Shown here piece by piece: positions 9,460-19,326 of a stretch of DNA of 42,174 bases. The notes below the pieces were generated by a model that was not told the DNA's origin, did not search any database, and was given only the letters and a program-made list of their open reading frames with translations. Source of the DNA: Myxococcales bacterium. GTDB taxonomy: Bacteria; Myxococcota_A; Polyangia; Haliangiales; SHYZ01. How positions within the stretch are numbered: position 1 is the first letter of the stretch; each line of letters starts with the position of its first letter. The DNA lies in NCBI GenBank assembly GCA_009692535.1, contig SHYZ01000007.1, positions 1 through 42,174 of the forward strand, given 5' to 3'. The position numbers were made by a program, and so were the translations under genes.

Positions 9460-9506
9460 ATGATACTTGTGGCCGATCCCGAGGCAAGCGTTTTTAGGCC
9501 AAAAAC
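9460..9506 (-). promoter_or_regulatory. Candidate promoter of the histone gene with an AT-rich inverted repeat
   Basis: Read on the minus strand, TTGCCT (9482-9487) and TATCAT (9460-9465) are 16 bases apart. Directly upstream of the -35, GTTTTT (9490-9495) and AAAAAC (9501-9506) form an inverted repeat around a five-base centre. It stands out in this GC-rich window and may be an UP element or operator. Confidence 0.5.
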
Positions 9507-9523
9507 AGCCGAAACGACGCGAT

Positions 9524-11467
9524 CTACGTTTCTGGCGAGGACGGGCTCCGACGGAGGAACGTGGGGATGTCCCATTCTTCGTCGGCCTCCACGTCGGCCA
9601 GTGCCTCCCTGAGTGAGGGGAGCAGGCGTGATGCAGAGGAGCGGCGCGACGGCGCGCGTACGGCCAACTCCGGGCGCGTGGCGTCGAAGCCCGTCGGACC
9701 GGAGCCAGACGCGAGCACAGCGGGGACCGCGGCAGCGTCGGCGACAGTCTGGAGGTGACGTGCGCCGCTGTCGTCGCGCACAACCGCGATGACGGGCGCC
9801 CCGCTCAGCGAGATCGCGGGATACTCTGTGGACGGTCGACCGCTGGCGCGCACGGCGGGGATCGGCACCTGGTACTCGGGCGCGCGGCGACGGGTGCGGC
9901 TGGTGGTCGAGAGGCTGACGGCGGCGATTGGCGCGGAGGGTGCGGAGGGTGCGACGGCGATTTGCGTCGGGGCCAGCTCGTGCGGCTGGACCAACCGCGT
10001 CGTCGGGGCCGAGTTCTCGCAGAGCACGACCGACGGGATCTCCTCGAGCAGCGCGATGTCGATCGGCTCCTCGTCGTCGATCGGCACCTCGGGGAGCGAG
10101 AGGGAGAGCGAAAGCGAAGCCGACTCGAGGGCACCTGTAGGCGCGGGCTCGAGCGCGAAGTCGTGCTCGAGTTCAGGCGCAGTGTCGACCGCGAAGTCCG
10201 GCGCAGCGTCGACCGCGAAGTCCGTCGCGAAGTCCGTCGCGAAGTCCGGCGCGAGCGCGGGCGCGGTCTCGAGCGCGGCTGCGAGCGTGACGGTGGGCAC
10301 CGGTTCGAGTACGGACTCAGGCGCGGAAGCGAGCGCGCAGTCGGGCGCAGTCGCCGTCGCGGCAAAGATCGCGGACTCGGGGGCGGCGGCGAGCTCCGGC
10401 GTCGCGTCGAACGGCAGCGCGGCCTGGGAGTCAGAGGTCGCCGCTGCGGCCACGCCCGGCGTGCGGCGCGGATGGATGATGCGGTCCCGTGGCTCCTGTG
10501 CCCGTGCGGCAGCGAGATCGAAGCCGGTCGCGATCACGGTGATCCGGATCTCGCCCTGGAGGTTGGGGTCGATCACCGAGCCGAAGATGATGTTCGCGTC
10601 CTCGTGCGCGGCCTGATGCACCAAGCTCGACGCCTCGTGCACTTCGTGCAGCGTGAGGTCCGCGCCGCCGGTGATGTTGATCAGCACGCCGGTCGCGCCG
10701 ACGATCGAGACGTCCTCGAGCAGCGGCGATGAGATCGCCTGCTGCGCCGCGATGAGTGCGCGGTCCGGTCCGGTCGCGCGGCCGGTGCCCATGAGGGCGC
10801 GCCCGCGATCCTTCATGATCGTACGCACGTCAGCGAAGTCGACGTTGACGAGGCCCGGCACGTTGACAAGGTCGCTGATGCCTTGCACGGCGTGCAGCAG
10901 GACTTCGTCCGCGCGACGGAAGGCGTCGAGCATCGTCGTGGCCTTGCCAGAGAGTTGGAGCAGTCGCTCGTTCGGGATCACGAGCAGCGTGTCGACCTCG
11001 GCGGCGAGGGCCTTGATGCCCTCTTCGGCGTGGCGCATGCGGCGTCGCCCTTCGAACATGAATGGACGCGTCACGACGCCAACGGTGAGCGCGCCGCACT
11101 CGCGGGCGATCTGCGCGACGATCGGCGCGGCACCGGTGCCGGTGCCACCGCCCATCCCCGCGGTCACGAAGACCATGTCGGCGCCGGATAGCAGCTCTCG
11201 AATGCGATCAATCGACTCGGAGGCGGCGCTACGGCCCACCTGAGGATCGGCCCCTGCGCCGAGTCCACGCGTTGAGCGCTCGCCGAGCTGGAGCTTGATT
11301 GCCGCGAGGTTGGCTTCGAGCGCTTGGCCGTCGGTGTTCGCCGCGACGAACTCCACGCCGTCGAGGCTCGCGCCGATCATGGTATTGAGCGCGTTACCTC
11401 CGCCGCCGCCTGCGCCAACCACCACGATTCGGGCCTGTCGGCCGTCGTCGAATTCGAGCAGTGCCAT
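9524..11467 (-). CDS. ftsZ: Cell division GTPase FtsZ with an unusually long C-terminal linker
   Basis: FtsZ polymerises into the division ring on GTP. The 647-residue protein has a canonical core at residues 1-317: [15 protein letters not shown], the tubulin signature GMGGGTGTG at 104-112, RPFMFEG, and the synergy loop [11 protein letters not shown] at 208-218. A linker of about 310 residues follows, rich in Ala, Pro, Glu and Asp, with short repeats ([20 protein letters not shown]). The last residues, [11 protein letters not shown], are the conserved tail that binds FtsA and other partners. Typical FtsZ is near 400 residues, so the linker is the odd part; it stays in frame and ends in the correct tail, so it is not a frameshift artefact. 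AGGAGGG (11476-11482) lies eight bases before ATG 11467. It is downstream of ftsA but separated by 144 bases with its own promoter candidate. Confidence 0.98.
   Translation of the reverse strand: MALLEFDDGRQARIVVVGAGGGGGNALNTMIGASLDGVEFVAANTDGQALEANLAAIKLQLGERSTRGLGAGADPQVGRSAASESIDRIRELLSGADMVFVTAGMGGGTGTGAAPIVAQIARECGALTVGVVTRPFMFEGRRRMRHAEEGIKALAAEVDTLLVIPNERLLQLSGKATTMLDAFRRADEVLLHAVQGISDLVNVPGLVNVDFADVRTIMKDRGRALMGTGRATGPDRALIAAQQAISSPLLEDVSIVGATGVLINITGGADLTLHEVHEASSLVHQAAHEDANIIFGSVIDPNLQGEIRITVIATGFDLAAARAQEPRDRIIHPRRTPGVAAAATSDSQAALPFDATPELAAAPESAIFAATATAPDCALASAPESVLEPVPTVTLAAALETAPALAPDFATDFATDFAVDAAPDFAVDTAPELEHDFALEPAPTGALESASLSLSLSLPEVPIDDEEPIDIALLEEIPSVVLCENSAPTTRLVQPHELAPTQIAVAPSAPSAPIAAVSLSTTSRTRRRAPEYQVPIPAVRASGRPSTEYPAISLSGAPVIAVVRDDSGARHLQTVADAAAVPAVLASGSGPTGFDATRPELAVRAPSRRSSASRLLPSLREALADVEADEEWDIPTFLRRSPSSPET
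10177..10248. repeat. Tandem 24/12-bp repeats in the FtsZ linker
   Basis: Two near-identical 24-bp units (10177-10200 and 10201-10224, one mismatch) are followed by two identical 12-bp units (10225-10236, 10237-10248). All are in frame and encode repeated Asp-Phe-Ala-x blocks in the FtsZ linker. They indicate growth of the linker by duplication. Confidence 0.9.
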
Positions 11468-11486
11468 CGGGTACGCCCTCCTCGAA

Positions 11487-11521
11487 CACTTATCGAGGGC
11501 GCGCCCGTCCGGGGCAACTTT
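11487..11521 (-). promoter_or_regulatory. Candidate promoter of ftsZ with shared 13-base element
   Basis: On the minus strand AAAGTTGCCCCGG (11509-11521) contains a TTGCCC -35-like hexamer (11512-11517). GATAAG (11489-11494, spacing 17) or TAAGTG (11487-11492, spacing 19) could be the -10. The same 13 bases occur at 31568-31580 before the first gene of the dcw cluster. A strong ribosome site AGGAGGG follows. Confidence 0.5.
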
Positions 11522-11611
11522 TTGGTGCAGTCCTGCGTACCTGCCGCTCGCCGCGCTGCTGGTGTCTCGAGCGCGGTCACGCGTGTGTGACCACGCCGCG
11601 CGGAGCAGCGC

Positions 11612-12832
11612 CTAGAACGCCTCGGCGACCCAGCTGCGAAAGCGGCGCCAGACGCCAGAGTCGAGATCGGCGCCGCGCGCGAGCCGTTTGTGCCGCGCAC
11701 CGTAGAGCACGAGGCCGACGCCCGTCGCATAGGCGGGCGACTTCACGACGTCGGCGAGGCCGCCGATGCCACGCGCCATGCCGCGCCGTGCCGGGAGGCC
11801 GAGCACCTCTTCGGCGATCTCGGGCATGCCCTCGAGCAGCGTGGTGCCGCCGGTCAGGACGACGCCCGAGGCGAGCGAGTCCTCGTAGCCGGCGCGCGCG
11901 AGTTCGCGTCGCACATGCTCGAAGATCTCCTCGATCCGTGGCGTGATGATGTCGCAGAGGATCTGGCGTGGGACCAGCCGCGGCGGTCGGCCGCCGACGG
12001 AGGGAACCTCGATCTGATCGTGTGGATCGATCATCGCGTCGAGTGTGCAGCCGAAGCGTTGCTTGATCCGCTCCGCGTGCTCGAGCGGCGTCTTGAGTCC
12101 GTAGGCGACGTCGTTCGTGACGTGGTTGCCGCCGAGCGGCAGCACGCTCGAGTGCACGATCGCGCCGTCGACGAAGACCGCGATGTCGGTCGTGCCGCCG
12201 CCGATGTCGATCAGCGCGACGCCGAGCTCCTTCTCGTCCTCGTGCAGCACGGCCATCGCGGAGGCGAGCGGCTCGAGCACGACGGCGGCGACCTGAAGGC
12301 CGCGACGGTTGCAGCACTTCACCACGTTCTGCGCCGAGGTCACCGAGGCGGTGACGATGTGGACCTTGGCCTCGAGGCGCACGCCCGACATGCCGAGCGG
12401 ATCGCGGATGCTGTCCTGCTCATCGACGATGAACTGCTGCGGGATGACGTGGATGATCTGGCGGTCCATCGGGATCGCGACCGCCTTGGCGTTCTCGGTC
12501 ACACGCGTGACGTCCCCGTCGCGGACCTCGCGATCCTTCACCGCGACGGTGCCGTGTGAGTTGAACCCCTTGATGTGGCCGCCCGCGATGCCGGCGTAGA
12601 CGGAGATGATCTCGCAGCCGGCCATGTGCTCGGCTTCGAGGATCGCCTTCTCGATCGACTGCACGGTCGCGTCGATGTTGACGACCACGCCCTTGGCGAG
12701 GCCTCGCGACGGCGCGGTGCCGATGCCTATGATGTCGATGCCCGTGTCGGTGATCTCCCCGACGATGGCCGCGATTTTCGTGGTCCCGATGTCGAGACCG
12801 ACGATCAGCTCGTTGCGTTTTCCGTTGCTCAT
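11612..12832 (-). CDS. ftsA: Cell division protein FtsA
   Basis: FtsA is the actin-like protein that tethers FtsZ filaments to the membrane. The 406-residue protein starts with ATG 12832 and has the actin-family ATP-binding motifs: VGLDIGTTKIAAIVGE near residue 11, VALIDIGGGTTDIAVF near 208, and VVLTGGTTLLEGMPEI in the last third. The 1C region lies between. The C-terminus, WRRFRSWVAEAF, is a short amphipathic helix suited to membrane binding, as expected. It follows ftsQ after 23 bases and precedes ftsZ by 144 bases. Confidence 0.97.
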   Translation of the reverse strand: MSNGKRNELIVGLDIGTTKIAAIVGEITDTGIDIIGIGTAPSRGLAKGVVVNIDATVQSIEKAILEAEHMAGCEIISVYAGIAGGHIKGFNSHGTVAVKDREVRDGDVTRVTENAKAVAIPMDRQIIHVIPQQFIVDEQDSIRDPLGMSGVRLEAKVHIVTASVTSAQNVVKCCNRRGLQVAAVVLEPLASAMAVLHEDEKELGVALIDIGGGTTDIAVFVDGAIVHSSVLPLGGNHVTNDVAYGLKTPLEHAERIKQRFGCTLDAMIDPHDQIEVPSVGGRPPRLVPRQILCDIITPRIEEIFEHVRRELARAGYEDSLASGVVLTGGTTLLEGMPEIAEEVLGLPARRGMARGIGGLADVVKSPAYATGVGLVLYGARHKRLARGADLDSGVWRRFRSWVAEAF

Positions 12833-12855
12833 GCAGGTAGGTCCTCGTGATCGGG

Positions 12856-13752
12856 TCAGCGGGCGTCGGCGAGCGCGATCGTCACGCGATCAGGCCGAGC
12901 GACTCCGTCCAGGTGAATGGTTCTCGTTGCGGCGCGTTCCTCGACGGAGAGGGCGGCCCAGACGGTATCGAAGCGTGCGAGCGTGGCATCGGTGCCGCCG
13001 GAGTCGACGAGGCCGAGACGCAGCGCGGTGCCGCCTGCGCGTGTGTAGAGCGTCGCACCCTGCCAGGCGTCGAGGTGAAGCTCGCCAATCACCGGGCGAT
13101 CCGGTCGGGCGGCGACACGGCGCATGAGCGAGAGCGCGCTGCGCAGGCGCTCGGCGCAGCCGGACTGCCGGGCAGCGCAATCGCCGCGTGCGAGGCCGGT
13201 GATCACCGGCAGGTGCGAGTCGGCGGCGTTGAACGACGCGCGGACAAAGAGCTGGCCGGTTGCGTCGGCGAGGTACGCCTCGCCGAGGAGCACAATCGCC
13301 GCGGGCTCGCGCTCGGTCACCTTGACGACGAGGGTGTTGGGGAGGTTGCGAGAGACCTGCGCGTCGGCGATTCCCGGGTGCGCCAGGATCGCGCGCTCGA
13401 CCGCGCGGGTGGAGAGTGTGAAGAGATTGGTGCCGGGCGCGACGCCGGCGCGGCGAACAATCTCGTCGCGGGTCACGCGCGCGTGACCTTCGACCACGAG
13501 CTCGGCCACGCGAAATCGCGGCGCGGTGTGCAGCCAGCGCCATCCGTGCCACGCAGCTCCGGTGCCGCCGAGCAGCACCAGCGTTGCCAGCGTCGGTAGT
13601 GCGGCGCGACGCGCGAAATGCTGCATGGCGCGTCGTGCGTGACGCAGTGCGATCCGCAGCCGGAACGTGCGGCGCTGTCTCAGCTTGCGATTACTTCGCA
13701 GCGGCGTGGTGTGCGTTCGCATGAAAGGAGGAGGCGCGGCCCCCCCTCTCAT
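12856..13752 (-). CDS. ftsQ: Cell division protein FtsQ
   Basis: FtsQ is a bitopic inner-membrane protein that links early and late division proteins, with FtsL in its complex. From ATG 13752 it has 298 residues: a basic cytoplasmic tail, a membrane segment near residues 50-65 (ALPTLATLVLLGGTGAAW), a POTRA domain starting FRVAELVVEGHARVTRDEI, and the beta domain (GIADAQVSRNLPNTLVVKV, TEREPAAIVLLGEAYLAD). The ATG follows the ddl stop directly (TAG-ATG), which suits coupled translation. ATG 13722 (MRTHTTPL) is an alternative; the AAAGGAGG next to it is on the wrong strand to be its ribosome site. Confidence 0.92.
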   Translation of the reverse strand: MRGGAAPPPFMRTHTTPLRSNRKLRQRRTFRLRIALRHARRAMQHFARRAALPTLATLVLLGGTGAAWHGWRWLHTAPRFRVAELVVEGHARVTRDEIVRRAGVAPGTNLFTLSTRAVERAILAHPGIADAQVSRNLPNTLVVKVTEREPAAIVLLGEAYLADATGQLFVRASFNAADSHLPVITGLARGDCAARQSGCAERLRSALSLMRRVAARPDRPVIGELHLDAWQGATLYTRAGGTALRLGLVDSGGTDATLARFDTVWAALSVEERAATRTIHLDGVARPDRVTIALADAR

Positions 13753-14679
<927 letters not shown>

Positions 14680-14688
14680 GCGCCTCCG

Positions 14689-15654
14689 TCAGCTCTCTCC
14701 GAGGAGTTTTACTTCCAGTTCCAGCTCGAGCGCGTGCCGCTCGCGAACTGCCGTGCGCACGAGGTCGACCAGCGCGAGCAGGTCGGCCGCGGTCGCGCCG
14801 CCGGCGTTCACGATCCAATTCGCATGCTTCTCCGAAACCTCGGCGCCACCGATGCGGCGCCCCTTGAGGCCGGCCTCCTCGATCAGCCGCCCGGCGAAGA
14901 GCCCGGGTGGATTCTTGAAGATCGAGCCGGCGTTCGGCAGCCCCTTTGGCTCGCGCTCGCGGCGACGATCGCGCAGTGCGCGCACGTCGGCCTCGATCTC
15001 GACGCGCGGGCGCGGGCGGAGCGTGAGTCGCCCCCAGACGACGATCTCGTTGGCGGGGAGCGCCGAGCAGCGGTAGCCGAAGTCGCATTCTTTGGCCGTG
15101 CGCCGCACGAGCTCGCCGTCAGCGAGCCGCACTGAGGCGACCTCGGTGGTTGTGTCTTTGAACTCCCCGAGCGTCGTGCCGGCGTTCATGATCAGCCCGC
15201 CGCCGACGGAGCCGGGCACGCCGCCGAGGAACTCGACGCCACCGAGCTCCCACTGCGTCGCGACGAGGAGCAGCTTGCCGGTCGAGACCCCGGCCTCGAC
15301 GCGGAGCGTCTGCTCGCCCTCGCGTTCGAGGCCGCGGAGTGCGCGCGTCGAGACGACGAGGCCGCGTACGCCGCCGTCGAGCACGAGCAGGTTCGAGCCG
15401 CCGCCGACGGCCGAAACGGGGAGGCCACGCTCGGCCGCGAGCCGCACGCCCGCCTGGAGCGCGCGCACGGTGGCCGGTTCGAACCACGCGTCGGCGGGGC
15501 CGCCAATGCGCAGCGTCGTGTGCCGCGCCATCGGCTCGTCGAACCGAAGCGCGTCGCCGAGTGCGGCCTCGAGTGTGGCGCGATCCTCGGGACCGAGTCG
15601 CGATGGTGAAAGCGACGGTGGCTGCGGCGCCGTCACTGCCACAGGCGCCGTCAC
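14689..15654 (-). CDS. murB: UDP-N-acetylenolpyruvoylglucosamine reductase
   Basis: MurB reduces UDP-GlcNAc-enolpyruvate to UDP-MurNAc with NADPH and FAD. The 321-residue protein has the FAD-binding motifs [28 protein letters not shown] and [21 protein letters not shown]. It also has the substrate-site YRCSALP, the catalytic serine in [12 protein letters not shown], and the C-terminal [17 protein letters not shown] with the catalytic Glu/Asn region. The YRxS and loop arrangement is like the shorter type II enzymes. The start is GTG 15654, overlapping the TGA of murC by three bases within GTGA. The first 30 residues are a Pro/Ser-rich extension. Confidence 0.96.
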   Translation of the reverse strand: MTAPVAVTAPQPPSLSPSRLGPEDRATLEAALGDALRFDEPMARHTTLRIGGPADAWFEPATVRALQAGVRLAAERGLPVSAVGGGSNLLVLDGGVRGLVVSTRALRGLEREGEQTLRVEAGVSTGKLLLVATQWELGGVEFLGGVPGSVGGGLIMNAGTTLGEFKDTTTEVASVRLADGELVRRTAKECDFGYRCSALPANEIVVWGRLTLRPRPRVEIEADVRALRDRRREREPKGLPNAGSIFKNPPGLFAGRLIEEAGLKGRRIGGAEVSEKHANWIVNAGGATAADLLALVDLVRTAVRERHALELELEVKLLGES

Positions 15655-17135
15655 GAGCCGCGCGCGACGCCTGCGGTCGCACGGTTCATCGCTGCGACGT
15701 GGCTCGGCGGTGCGACGCCCTTTGCGCCCGGCACGCCGGTGCGCGAGGCTTCCTCGCCGCCGCCGAGCTCGGTGAGCAGCTCGCCGCAGGTGAGCTGGAT
15801 GTCGCCCGCGCCGAGCACGATCACGAGGTCACCGTCTTGCGCGTCGTCGGCGAGCGCGGCGGCGAGGTCGGCGCGGTGCGGCACATGCACGGCACCGGGG
15901 TGGCCGTGCGCGTGGAGGGCCTGCACGAGTGAGGCGGAGTCGGCGCCGGGGATCGGCTTCTCGCCGGCGGCGAAGACATCGCACAGGAGCACGCGATCCG
16001 CGTCGTCGAACGAGCCGACGAAGTCGGTGAAGTGATCGCGCGTGCGCGAGTATCGGTGCGGTTGGAACGCGGCGACGATGCGTCGGCCGGGGAATCCGGC
16101 GCGTGCGCCGCTGAGCGTGGCGCGGACCTCGGCCGGGTGGTGGCCGAAATCGTCGACGACGGTGACGCCGCGTGCCTGGCCGCGGACCGTGAACCGTCGC
16201 TGCACGCCCTGAAAAACGGCGAACGCGTCGCGCACGGCGTCGAACGGCACGCCGATGAAGTCGGCGACCGCGAGCGACGCCAGCGCGTTGGCGATGTTGT
16301 GTCGACCGGGCATCGCGAGCGTGAGGCGGCCGAGTTCCTCGGCGCGGCGCCAGGCGACGAAGGAGGTGTGAAAGCCGTCGAAGCGAATGTCGCGCGCGCG
16401 ATAGTCGGCCCGCGCCGACTCGCCGTAGGTGACGAAGCGCTTTTGCACCTGCGGCAGGATCGCTGCGACGTGCGGGTGGTCGACGCAGAGCACCGCCAGC
16501 CCGTAGAACGGCACGCGGTTCACGAAGTCGACGAACGCATGCTTCACGTTCTCGTGCGTGCCGTAGTGATCGAGGTGCTCGGCGTCGATGTTGGTGACGA
16601 CCGCGACGGTCGGGGTGAGCTTGAGGAACGAGCCGTCCGACTCGTCGGCCTCAGCGACGAGCACTTCGCCTTGGCCGAGACGCGCGTTGGCCAGCCCGAG
16701 CGAGTTCACGCGACCGCCGATGATCGCGGTTGGATCGAGCCCGGCGTGGAGCAGCACCGACGCGATCATGGTCGTCGTCGTGGTCTTGCCGTGCGAGCCG
16801 GCGACCGCGACGGAGTACTTCATGCGCATCAACTCGCCGAGCATCTCGGCACGCTGGATCACCGGAATACCGCGTGCGCGCGCTGCCTCGATCTCGGGGT
16901 TGTACGAGCGGATCGCCGACGACACCACGACCACGTCGGCCTCGCCGACATGCTCGGCGCGGTGCTCGTAGTGCACTGTGCAGCCGACGCTGGCGAGGTG
17001 CCGCGTGATGGCCGTTTCGCGCAGGTCGGTGCCGGAGACCGCGTAGCCGTGGTTGGCGAGGATCTCGGCGATCCCGCACATGCCCATGCCGCCGATGCCG
17101 ACAAAGTGGATCCGGGTAGCTTGTTTCTTGAACAT
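15651..17135 (-). CDS. murC: UDP-N-acetylmuramate--L-alanine ligase
   Basis: MurC adds L-Ala to UDP-MurNAc using ATP. From ATG 17135 the protein has 494 residues and starts [20 protein letters not shown], the normal family start. Other motifs are [19 protein letters not shown] (P-loop), [30 protein letters not shown] and [16 protein letters not shown]. The last 30 residues (after [10 protein letters not shown]) are an Ala/Ser-rich tail. An upstream in-frame ATG at 17180 would overlap murG and adds nothing family-like. The gene lies eight bases after murG. Confidence 0.97.
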   Translation of the reverse strand: MFKKQATRIHFVGIGGMGMCGIAEILANHGYAVSGTDLRETAITRHLASVGCTVHYEHRAEHVGEADVVVVSSAIRSYNPEIEAARARGIPVIQRAEMLGELMRMKYSVAVAGSHGKTTTTTMIASVLLHAGLDPTAIIGGRVNSLGLANARLGQGEVLVAEADESDGSFLKLTPTVAVVTNIDAEHLDHYGTHENVKHAFVDFVNRVPFYGLAVLCVDHPHVAAILPQVQKRFVTYGESARADYRARDIRFDGFHTSFVAWRRAEELGRLTLAMPGRHNIANALASLAVADFIGVPFDAVRDAFAVFQGVQRRFTVRGQARGVTVVDDFGHHPAEVRATLSGARAGFPGRRIVAAFQPHRYSRTRDHFTDFVGSFDDADRVLLCDVFAAGEKPIPGADSASLVQALHAHGHPGAVHVPHRADLAAALADDAQDGDLVIVLGAGDIQLTCGELLTELGGGEEASRTGVPGAKGVAPPSHVAAMNRATAGVARGS

Positions 17136-17143
17136 AGGTCCCG

Positions 17144-18244
17144 TCACTCGGTACGGGCGGTCGCCGTCTGCTCCAGCCACTCGACGATCGCGCCTGCGGC
17201 GTCGGGGTGACCGAGATTCTTCATAGCAGATCGCATACGCGCGAGGCGATCCGGATCTTCCACCAGCGCGCGGATCGCGGCGGCGAGGCGTGGCCCGTCA
17301 AGCGCGTCCTGCGCGAGTACGAGCGCGGCACCGGCTTCACCGAACTCACGCGCGTTTTCGGCTTGGTGATCGTCGGCAGCGTGCGGGTACGGGACGAGGA
17401 TCGCCGGTCGGCCGACGGCGGCGAGCTCGGCCACCGTTGCGGCGCCGGCGCGCGCGATCACGAGATCGGCTCGGGCGTACTCGCTGGCCATGTCGTCGAG
17501 GAACGGCATCACGCGCACGCGGGCTTCGAGCCCGGCTGCGCGGTAGCGGGCGAGCATCGGCTCGTGGTCGTCGCGTCCGGTCTGGTGCGTGAGCGTGAAG
17601 TCGAGGCCGGCGCGCGCGAGCTCGTCGGCCGCGTCGGCCATGATCGCGTTCACCGCCTTGGCGCCGAGTGAACCGCCGAAGCAGAAGAGCTGCGGCACGG
17701 CACCCGGCGGCCGCTCGGCACTGGCGACGAGCCGGTCGCGTAGCGCTGCGCGAATCGGCGTGCCGGTCAACGTGGTGCGTGCGGGACGGAAGTAGCGGCG
17801 TGTGAGCTCGAACGCGAGGAAGACGCGCCGCGCGAACTTGCCGGCGATGCGGTTGGTGAGCCCGGGGATCGAGTTCTGCTCGAGGATCGCTGTCGGTGTG
17901 CCGCCGAGCCACGCCGCGAAGAGCGTCGGTCCGCTCGCATAGCCGCCGACACCGAGCACGACGTCGGGGCGGTGGCGCCGCAGCGCACGGCGCGCCTGGA
18001 GAATCGCGCGCGGGAGCCTCAGCACCCCGCGCACAGCGCCGAGCAGGCCCACGGTCTTGATGCCCGATACCTCGATCAGCTCGAGCGGCCAGCCGAGCTC
18101 GGGACAGATGCGCGCCTCGATGCCGCGTGCGGTGCCGATGAAGAGCACGAACGCGTCGGGGTCGCGTGCGCGCAGCTCCTCAGCGACGGCGATGCCGGGA
18201 AAGAGGTGCCCGCCGGTGCCGCCGCCGGCGATGACCACGCGCAT
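17144..18244 (-). CDS. murG: UDP-GlcNAc:undecaprenyl-PP-MurNAc-pentapeptide GlcNAc transferase
   Basis: MurG is the peripheral membrane GT-B enzyme that converts lipid I to lipid II. From ATG 18244 the protein has 366 residues and starts [19 protein letters not shown]. Further signatures are [39 protein letters not shown] and the donor-binding block near [23 protein letters not shown] 18259, five codons upstream, is an alternative. The frame stays open for 230 codons further upstream, including a 12-bp repeat tract, but that part is not MurG-like. This gene starts the second dcw block and must have its own promoter, since its upstream neighbour is divergent. Confidence 0.96.
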   Translation of the reverse strand: MRVVIAGGGTGGHLFPGIAVAEELRARDPDAFVLFIGTARGIEARICPELGWPLELIEVSGIKTVGLLGAVRGVLRLPRAILQARRALRRHRPDVVLGVGGYASGPTLFAAWLGGTPTAILEQNSIPGLTNRIAGKFARRVFLAFELTRRYFRPARTTLTGTPIRAALRDRLVASAERPPGAVPQLFCFGGSLGAKAVNAIMADAADELARAGLDFTLTHQTGRDDHEPMLARYRAAGLEARVRVMPFLDDMASEYARADLVIARAGAATVAELAAVGRPAILVPYPHAADDHQAENAREFGEAGAALVLAQDALDGPRLAAAIRALVEDPDRLARMRSAMKNLGHPDAAGAIVEWLEQTATARTE

Positions 18245-18283
18245 GCGGCGAGAGTGCATGGAAGCGGACGAGGGGGCAATTTG

Positions 18284-18355
18284 GCGCCGTTGCTCGTGTC
18301 GTTGCTCGAGCCGTTGCTCGTGTCGTTGCTCGAGCCGTTGCTCGTGTCGTTGCTC
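18284..18355. repeat. Six 12-bp minisatellite units upstream of murG
   Basis: Six tandem 12-mers (ending CGTTGCTC on the plus strand) alternate between two versions, giving a 24-bp higher-order period. They fill the gap between the divergent starts of murG and the CitE-like gene. The unit length is a multiple of three and the tract is open on both strands, so it could be the translated 5' end of either gene or a promoter spacer of variable length. Confidence 0.9.
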
Positions 18356-18385
18356 GGGCGGCCGGGACGCGGCAGAGTCGCGGAG

Positions 18386-18901
18386 ATGACGGCCGGAGCG
18401 CTGCACCCAGCGGAGGTGCTCTTCGCGGGCGAGGGTCGGCTCCCCATGCTCGCCGCGTGCGAGCATTTCGCGGGGTCGGAGCGGCTCATCGGCAAGGCGC
18501 TCGACTTTGGCCCGATGGACGCCAAGGTCGAGCTCGTGGCGGCCGCGCTCGCGCAGGGCGTCGTCCCGGCGCACAACGTCACGCTCGACCTGCGTGATCC
18601 CGAGGCGGCGCGCGCCGACGCTCACCGCGCGCGCAGCGAGCTCGGCTTCCTGCGCATGTGGTCGCTCCCCCCGACGCAGCTCCGTCCCATCGTTACGGCG
18701 ATGGCGCCCGAGCCGGGCGAGGTCTATCGCGCAGCGGCGGTGCTGCTCGCCGCGCAGCACGCCGGGTGGGGGCCGATCCGGCACGAGGGCCAGCTCCACG
18801 ATCGCGCGACCTACCGCTACCACTTTGCGCTGCTCGAGCGCGCGCGCCGCTCGGGGCAAGCGCTCCCCCCGGCGGCCGAGGAGGCCTTCTTCACGCCATG
18901 A
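18386..18901 (+). CDS. Shortened HpcH/HpaI aldolase-CitE-like protein, probably missing its centre
   Basis: 171 residues from ATG 18386. The N-terminus (LHPAEVLFAGEGRLPMLAAC, EHFAGSERLIGKAL) and the C-terminus (ARSELGFLRMWSLPPTQLRP, GWGPIRHEGQLHDRATYRY, EEAFF) resemble the two ends of CitE-like C-C lyases of the HpcH/HpaI TIM-barrel family, which are usually about 300 residues. The central part, with the acidic Mg ligands, appears to be absent; residues 33-70 jump straight to late-barrel sequence. So it may be an inactive remnant or a reduced protein with another job. This is recognition from memory and needs a profile search. Upstream in-frame GTG 18254 could extend it through the 12-bp repeats. 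Its stop overlaps the DUF423 start (ATGA). Confidence 0.5.
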   Translation: MTAGALHPAEVLFAGEGRLPMLAACEHFAGSERLIGKALDFGPMDAKVELVAAALAQGVVPAHNVTLDLRDPEAARADAHRARSELGFLRMWSLPPTQLRPIVTAMAPEPGEVYRAAAVLLAAQHAGWGPIRHEGQLHDRATYRYHFALLERARRSGQALPPAAEEAFFTP

Positions 18902-19278
18902 CACCGCTCGCTGCTCGCCTGTTCGCGCTCGCCGCACTACTCGCGTTCCTCGCCGTCGCCGCCGGCGCGTTCGGTGCGCACGCGCTCGCCAAGCGTCTCT
19001 CCCCCGAGCTGCGCGCAGTCTTCGAGACCGCCGCGCGCTACCAGATGTTTCACGCGCTCGGCCTGTTCGCCGTCGCGTGGCTCGCGCAGTGCGGCGCGCC
19101 GCGTGCGGGCCTCGCCGCTACGCTCATGGTGGCGGGCACGGTGATCTTCTCTGGCAGCCTCTACCTGCTCGCGCTCACCAACGCGCGCTGGCTCGGCGCG
19201 ATCACCCCGCTCGGTGGGGTCTGCCTGCTCGCGGCGTGGCTCGTCGTGGCGTGGAGTGCGTGGCGTCTCAGCTGTTAG
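18898..19278 (+). CDS. DUF423 family membrane protein
   Basis: 126 residues from ATG 18898 with four predicted membrane segments. Family wording is clear: AVAAGAFGAHALAKRL near residue 20, RYQMFHALGLFAVAW, VIFSGSLYLLALTNARWLG and GAITPLGGVCLLAAW. DUF423 proteins (YgdD type) are small inner-membrane proteins of unknown function. The start overlaps the stop of the preceding gene by four bases, so it is translated with that gene. A 48-base gap follows before the lipoprotein gene. Confidence 0.9.
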   Translation: MTPLAARLFALAALLAFLAVAAGAFGAHALAKRLSPELRAVFETAARYQMFHALGLFAVAWLAQCGAPRAGLAATLMVAGTVIFSGSLYLLALTNARWLGAITPLGGVCLLAAWLVVAWSAWRLSC

Positions 19279-19311
19279 GGGCGGGCACTATTCACTGGCG
19301 ACCGTCGCCAC

Positions 19312-19317
19312 TATGGT
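19312..19317 (+). promoter_or_regulatory. Candidate -10 box before the lipoprotein gene
   Basis: TATGGT ends nine bases before ATG 19327 in the 48-base gap after the DUF423 gene. No Shine-Dalgarno is visible; -35 candidates are weak. Confidence 0.35.
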
Positions 19318-19326
19318 GGGCGCCTG

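Noticed and set aside
9490-9506. AT-rich inverted repeat as a terminator of ftsZ
   Set aside because: The stem is short and AT-only with a GC centre, and no T-tract follows in the ftsZ direction; its place next to the -35 of the histone gene fits a regulatory site better.
13723-13733. AAAGGAGG as ribosome site for the ftsQ ATG at 13722
   Set aside because: The motif is on the plus strand, while ftsQ is on the minus strand.
18245-18937. MurG extended at the N-terminus through the repeat tract
   Set aside because: MurG proteins begin directly with the [13 protein letters not shown] motif; the upstream residues are low-complexity Arg/Glu/Gln repeats and lie opposite the CitE-like gene.
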